This document shows, piece by piece, positions 53,051 to 56,205 of a stretch of 56,205 nt of DNA. The stretch's first letter is position 1. Every line of letters starts with the position of its first letter. The position numbers were made by a program, and so were the translations under genes. The stretch lies in the NCBI GenBank assembly GCA_023395615.1, contig JAEWYP010000038.1, forward strand, positions 1-56,205. Reading direction: 5' to 3'. The stretch comes from Bacillota bacterium (GTDB lineage Bacteria; Bacillota; Clostridia; Christensenellales; Aristaeellaceae). Under the pieces are notes generated by a model. It was not told the DNA's origin and did no database searches. It saw only the letters and a program-made list of their open reading frames with translations.

Positions 53051-53902
53051 TTATCCCTGTATAAACATGGTGCCCGCGCCTTCGTCGGTAAGGCACTCAA
53101 TCAGGATGGCGTGGGGCACACGCCCATCCAGAATAAACACGCGGTTCACTCCGCGGCGGATGGCTTCGATGCAGCAATCCACCTTGGGGATCATCCCGCC
53201 CGAAATGATACCCTCGCGGATCAGCTCCGGCGCTTCGCTCGCCTTTACCACGCTGATCAGCGTGCCTTCGTCCTTCGGGTCGCGCAGGATGCCGCGGATG
53301 TCCGTCATGCTGATAAAGCTTTCCGCTTTCAGCTCCGCGGCGATGCGGGCGGCGGCGGTATCGGCGTTGATGTTGTAGGCATGCCCGGCGCTGTCGCACC
53401 CCACGGTGGAAATGACCGGGATATAGCCCTTCTCCAGCACGTCCAGAATAGGGGCCGTGTTGATTTTGGTGATTTCGCCCACGTACCCATGCACGTCGTC
53501 CAGCTTGGTCACTTCAATCATGCGGCCGTCCATGCCGCTTAGCCCGATCGCCTTGCCCCCGACCGTCTGGATCAGGCTGACCAGGCTTTTGCCCACCTTG
53601 CCCGCCAGCACCATCTGCACCACGTCGGCGGTTTCCTCGTCGGTCACGCGCAGACCGTCGATAAACTCGCTCTTCTTGCCTAGTTTTTTCAGTAGATCGC
53701 TGATCTCCGGGCCGCCGCCGTGCACCAGCACCACGCGCACGCCCACCAGCTGCAACAACAGCAGATCGCCCATCACGGCGCGTTTCAGGTCCTCGTTGAT
53801 CATGGCGTTGCCGCCGTACTTGATGACCACGATTTTCCCGTTGTACTTGCGGATGTAGGGCAGCGCCTGAATCAGCACCTCGGCACGCTCGTTGATGGTC
53901 AC
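53051..53902 (-). CDS. argB: Acetylglutamate kinase
   Basis: 283 residues. Phosphorylates N-acetylglutamate, the second step to arginine and often its feedback-controlled one. VVIKYGGNAM (Lys at the phosphates), VLVHGGGPEIS, FIDGLRVTDEET and NINADTAAARIAAEL are standard for the amino-acid kinase fold. Start: GTG at 53902 preceded by AAGGGG at 8 nt; the frame extends to 54112, but that stretch is the repeat region and encodes no kinase sequence. 253 nt separate it from argJ. Confidence 0.95.
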   Translation of the reverse strand: MTINERAEVLIQALPYIRKYNGKIVVIKYGGNAMINEDLKRAVMGDLLLLQLVGVRVVLVHGGGPEISDLLKKLGKKSEFIDGLRVTDEETADVVQMVLAGKVGKSLVSLIQTVGGKAIGLSGMDGRMIEVTKLDDVHGYVGEITKINTAPILDVLEKGYIPVISTVGCDSAGHAYNINADTAAARIAAELKAESFISMTDIRGILRDPKDEGTLISVVKASEAPELIREGIISGGMIPKVDCCIEAIRRGVNRVFILDGRVPHAILIECLTDEGAGTMFIQG

Positions 53903-53995
53903 GGTTTTGTCCCCTTCCTGCTGCGAAAAACTATTGTATGTAAGACTCTCTGAAACCTTTGCGTTTATGCGGTGTGAAAACGGTAGTTCTTTCCA

Positions 53996-54155
53996 AAGGG
54001 GGAAGGTTGGCCCGGAAGAGAGTAGAGCCACAGTCGCCCAACTCAAAGGAACATCAGCACCCGTTCCTCCTAAGGGGGAAGGTTGGGGAGGGGATCGCAA
54101 TCCCTTCCCCAAAGGGAGCTTTAGCGACCGCCCCCAAAGGGAGCTTTAGCGACCG
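53996..54155. repeat. Tandem and dispersed repeat cluster between argJ and argB
   Basis: Two copies of AAGGGGGAAGGTTGG (53996-54010, 54072-54086) and two near-adjacent 24-nt units starting CCCCAAAGGGAGCTTTAGC (54107-54130, 54132-54155), the last abutting the argJ stop. TGGGGAGGGGAT/ATCCCTTCCCCA (54084-54111) forms a 12-bp hairpin with one wobble pair. Confidence 0.75.
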
Positions 54156-55385
54156 TCAGGTTCTATAGTCCCCGTTAATCTTCACGTAATCGTACGTCAA
54201 GTCGCAGCCCCAGGCAACCGCCTGTTCCGTTCCCGCGTTGAGCTGAACGGCAACATCAATCTCGCTTTCGGAAAGCACCAGCTTCGCGTCCTCCTCGCTG
54301 AAGGGTACGCCGCTGCCGCCCGTGCAGACCGCCACCACGCCCGCGCGGCTTTGAAACTGCACATCGATCTTGCTGATGTCCACGGCAGCGCCGCTGTAGC
54401 CGATGGCGCACAGCACCCGGCCCCAGTTGGCGTCCGCGCCGAAGATGGCCGCCTTAAGCAGTGTGGAGCACACTACGGATTTGGCCACCAGCTTGGCGTT
54501 CGCCTTGTCCGGCGCGCCGGTTACGGTGCAGGTGAGCAGTTTCGTAGCGCCTTCGCCGTCTTTGGCCATGATACGGCAAAGCTTCGCGCATACCTGATAC
54601 AGCGCCGCTTTAAACGTATCGTACTCCGGCCCGCCGCAGGCGGCGATTTCCGCGTTGCCCGCCAGCCCGCCTGCCAGAACGGTGACCATATCGTTGGTGG
54701 AGGTGTCCCCGTCTATGGACAACATGTTGAAGGTGTCCTTCACCACGTCGGACAGGGCGGTTTGCAGGCAACCCGGCGCGATGGCAGCGTCGGTGGTGAT
54801 AAAGCACAGCATGGTCGCCATGTTGGGGTGGATCATGCCGCTGCCCTTGCTGATGCCGCCCATGCGGCACAGCCTGCCGCCCAGTGTAAACTCCACGGCC
54901 ACTTCCTTGGCCACGGTGTCGGTCGTCATAATCGCTTCGGCGGCGTCATGCCCACCGTTGTGCCGCAGTGCGACCGCCAGCCTGCGCATCCCCTTCTCAA
55001 ACGGGTCCAGCGACATGGGCTGGCCGATCACGCCGGTGGAGGCCACCACCACGTCGCCAGCGGGCACGCCGGTATGCTGCGTAACCAGCGCGCACATCCC
55101 CTCGGCAATTTCTTTGCCGTTGGCGTTGCATGTGTTGGCGTTGCCGCTGTTGCACAGAATCGCCCGGGCGTGCCCGTCGGCCACGTGCGCCTTCGTAACG
55201 GCGATAGGCGCGCCCTGCACCAGATTTTGCGTATAACAGCACGCCGCCGTACACAGCGTATCGCTCACGATCAGCGCGGTATCCCGCTTGTCGCGGTTCT
55301 TCCGAATGCCCAGATGTTCGCCGGATGCCTTAAAACCCTTTGCGGCGGTCACGCCGCCGTCAATAAACACAAACTGATCCGCCAT
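54156..55385 (-). CDS. argJ: Bifunctional ornithine acetyltransferase/N-acetylglutamate synthase
   Basis: 409 residues. Recycles the acetyl group from acetylornithine to glutamate, making the pathway cyclic. The precursor cuts itself between Ala190 and Thr191 in KGSGMIHPNMATML, and Thr191 becomes the nucleophile of the beta chain. Other family stretches are CTQN-like CCYTQNLVQGAP, NSGNANTCNA (oxyanion/Asn-rich segment) and STGVIGQP. With argJ present no separate argA/argE is required. GGAGG lies about 10 nt before the ATG. Confidence 0.95.
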   Translation of the reverse strand: MADQFVFIDGGVTAAKGFKASGEHLGIRKNRDKRDTALIVSDTLCTAACCYTQNLVQGAPIAVTKAHVADGHARAILCNSGNANTCNANGKEIAEGMCALVTQHTGVPAGDVVVASTGVIGQPMSLDPFEKGMRRLAVALRHNGGHDAAEAIMTTDTVAKEVAVEFTLGGRLCRMGGISKGSGMIHPNMATMLCFITTDAAIAPGCLQTALSDVVKDTFNMLSIDGDTSTNDMVTVLAGGLAGNAEIAACGGPEYDTFKAALYQVCAKLCRIMAKDGEGATKLLTCTVTGAPDKANAKLVAKSVVCSTLLKAAIFGADANWGRVLCAIGYSGAAVDISKIDVQFQSRAGVVAVCTGGSGVPFSEEDAKLVLSESEIDVAVQLNAGTEQAVAWGCDLTYDYVKINGDYRT

Positions 55386-55443
55386 ACCGATACTGCCTCC
55401 GCGCCCGGCCGGAGGCCCCGCAGGCCGACAGCCGAGGAATATT

Positions 55444-56205
55444 TCAGGAAAAGGTAACGTTTAGGCCCGTTTGCGCGGGCAGCCCCAGCATCAGGTTCAT
55501 GCACTGGATCGCCGCGCCGCTCGCGCCCTTGCCGAGGTTATCGAACCGGGCGCAGACCATCGCGCGCTCATCGGTGCCGGTTGCAAAAATCTCCATCCCG
55601 TCGCTGCCCGCCATCGCATTGGCGGCCAGGTACGCATCGGGGTTCGCGTCCCGCACGCGGATCAGCGGCTGATCCGCGTAATGCGCGCGGTAAAGCTCCG
55701 TAAGCCCGCCAAGTGTAAGCGGTTCTCGCATTCGGTTGGGCCGCAGGGGGAGCGATACCAGCATCCCCGCGTAGTAATCGCCAAGCACCGGTTGAAAGAT
55801 CGGCGTTTCCGCAAGCCCGCAAACATGCACAATCTCCGGCAGGTGCTTGTGATGCTGCGTTACGGCGTAGGAGCGCAGACTTCGCAGCGCTCCGTCGCGG
55901 CCGGGGGTTTCGTATTCGGCGATCATCTTTTTTCCGCCGCCGCTATACCCGGTCAGCGAGGTCAGCATTAGTTCCGCATCCGGTAAAATCGCGCCCGCCT
56001 GCACCAGCGGGTAGAGCAGCGCGATCGCGCCGCTGGCGTGGCAGCCGGGCACCGCAACGCGGTTCGCCTGCTTCACCGCCGCCTCGTGCGCCGGAGACAG
56101 TTCCGGAAAGCCGTAGGCAAAGCGCGGATCGGTGCGGAAGGCGGTGCTGGTATCCAGCACCCGGCCTTTTGTGTCGCCCAGCGCCGCGATCAGCGCGCGG
56201 CTGGC
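55444..56205 (-). CDS. argC: N-acetyl-gamma-glutamyl-phosphate reductase (N-terminus cut by window edge)
   Basis: 254 C-terminal codons of an expected 310 or so; the frame is open to the last base. Reduces N-acetylglutamyl phosphate to the semialdehyde with NADPH. Active-site cysteine in VAVPGCHASGAI, the YSGGGKKMI loop, and QHHKHLPEI (catalytic-His region) fit the shorter type of ArgC that uses PGCHA. The nucleotide-binding domain lies beyond the edge. First visible gene of the arg operon, 58 nt before argJ. Confidence 0.94.
   Translation of the reverse strand, partial: ASRALIAALGDTKGRVLDTSTAFRTDPRFAYGFPELSPAHEAAVKQANRVAVPGCHASGAIALLYPLVQAGAILPDAELMLTSLTGYSGGGKKMIAEYETPGRDGALRSLRSYAVTQHHKHLPEIVHVCGLAETPIFQPVLGDYYAGMLVSLPLRPNRMREPLTLGGLTELYRAHYADQPLIRVRDANPDAYLAANAMAGSDGMEIFATGTDERAMVCARFDNLGKGASGAAIQCMNLMLGLPAQTGLNVTFS

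Noticed and set aside
53903..54112. N-terminal extension of argB
   Set aside because: It reads through the repeat cluster, and the GTG at 53902 has a good ribosome binding site and the correct family start.

Overview
The window is a chromosomal segment of a GC-rich Gram-positive bacterium, most likely a member of the Clostridia (Bacillota). The signs are AGGAGG-type ribosome binding sites, several TTG and GTG starts, an order recJ-rel-dtd-MBL-hemZ typical of Bacillota, a DegV protein, a DUF6020 membrane protein, sigma-A promoters (TTGACA-17-TATAAT type) and an arginine cluster argC-J-B-D-F. Species cannot be read from the sequence. No tRNA, rRNA, CRISPR array, prophage or insertion sequence was recognised.

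Layout. 1-8788 (minus): a co-directional housekeeping run read recJ, rel, dtd, metallo-hydrolase, hemZ, then glycerol kinase, which is cut by the left edge. 8954-17195: a polytopic membrane protein, an NYN-domain protein, an EamA transporter, a GH3 beta-glycosidase, nagA and a DegV protein. 17301-23556: a large secreted SH3/peptidoglycan-binding protein, a threonine aldolase, purA, and the divergent yebC gene. A small dispersed repeat occurs once on each side of the purA-yebC pair, in opposite orientation.

23780-40803 is the unusual part: eight paralogous genes, each for a secreted protein of about 630 residues. Three (A1-A3) run on the minus strand and five (A4-A8) on the plus strand, diverging from a 1.27-kb AT-richer control region (29675-30947). 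Each protein has a signal peptide, an N-terminal half that looks like a degenerate alpha/beta-hydrolase fold (its nucleophile-elbow position has no serine), and a C-terminal alpha/beta-hydrolase half with a complete-looking Ser/Asp/His triad. Most spacers carry strong hairpins of unrelated sequence. The control region holds candidate divergent promoters, leaders of about 210-240 nt, a 45-codon ORF and a perfect 14-bp palindrome next to the A4 ribosome binding site. I read this as two operons for an expanded family of exported esterase- or peptidase-like enzymes. The substrate is unknown.

40958-50749: a Gfo/Idh/MocA oxidoreductase diverging from a membrane GGDEF protein; an MFS exporter behind a long leader with an upstream ORF and a hairpin that covers the exporter's ribosome binding site; a MarR-regulated heterodimeric ABC exporter; a 2H phosphoesterase; and a DUF188 protein. 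50908-56205 (minus): the arginine biosynthesis operon argC (cut by the right edge)-argJ-argB-argD-argF, with a tandem repeat between argJ and argB.

All calls rest on reading the sequence and on recognition of families. No search or structure prediction was run.
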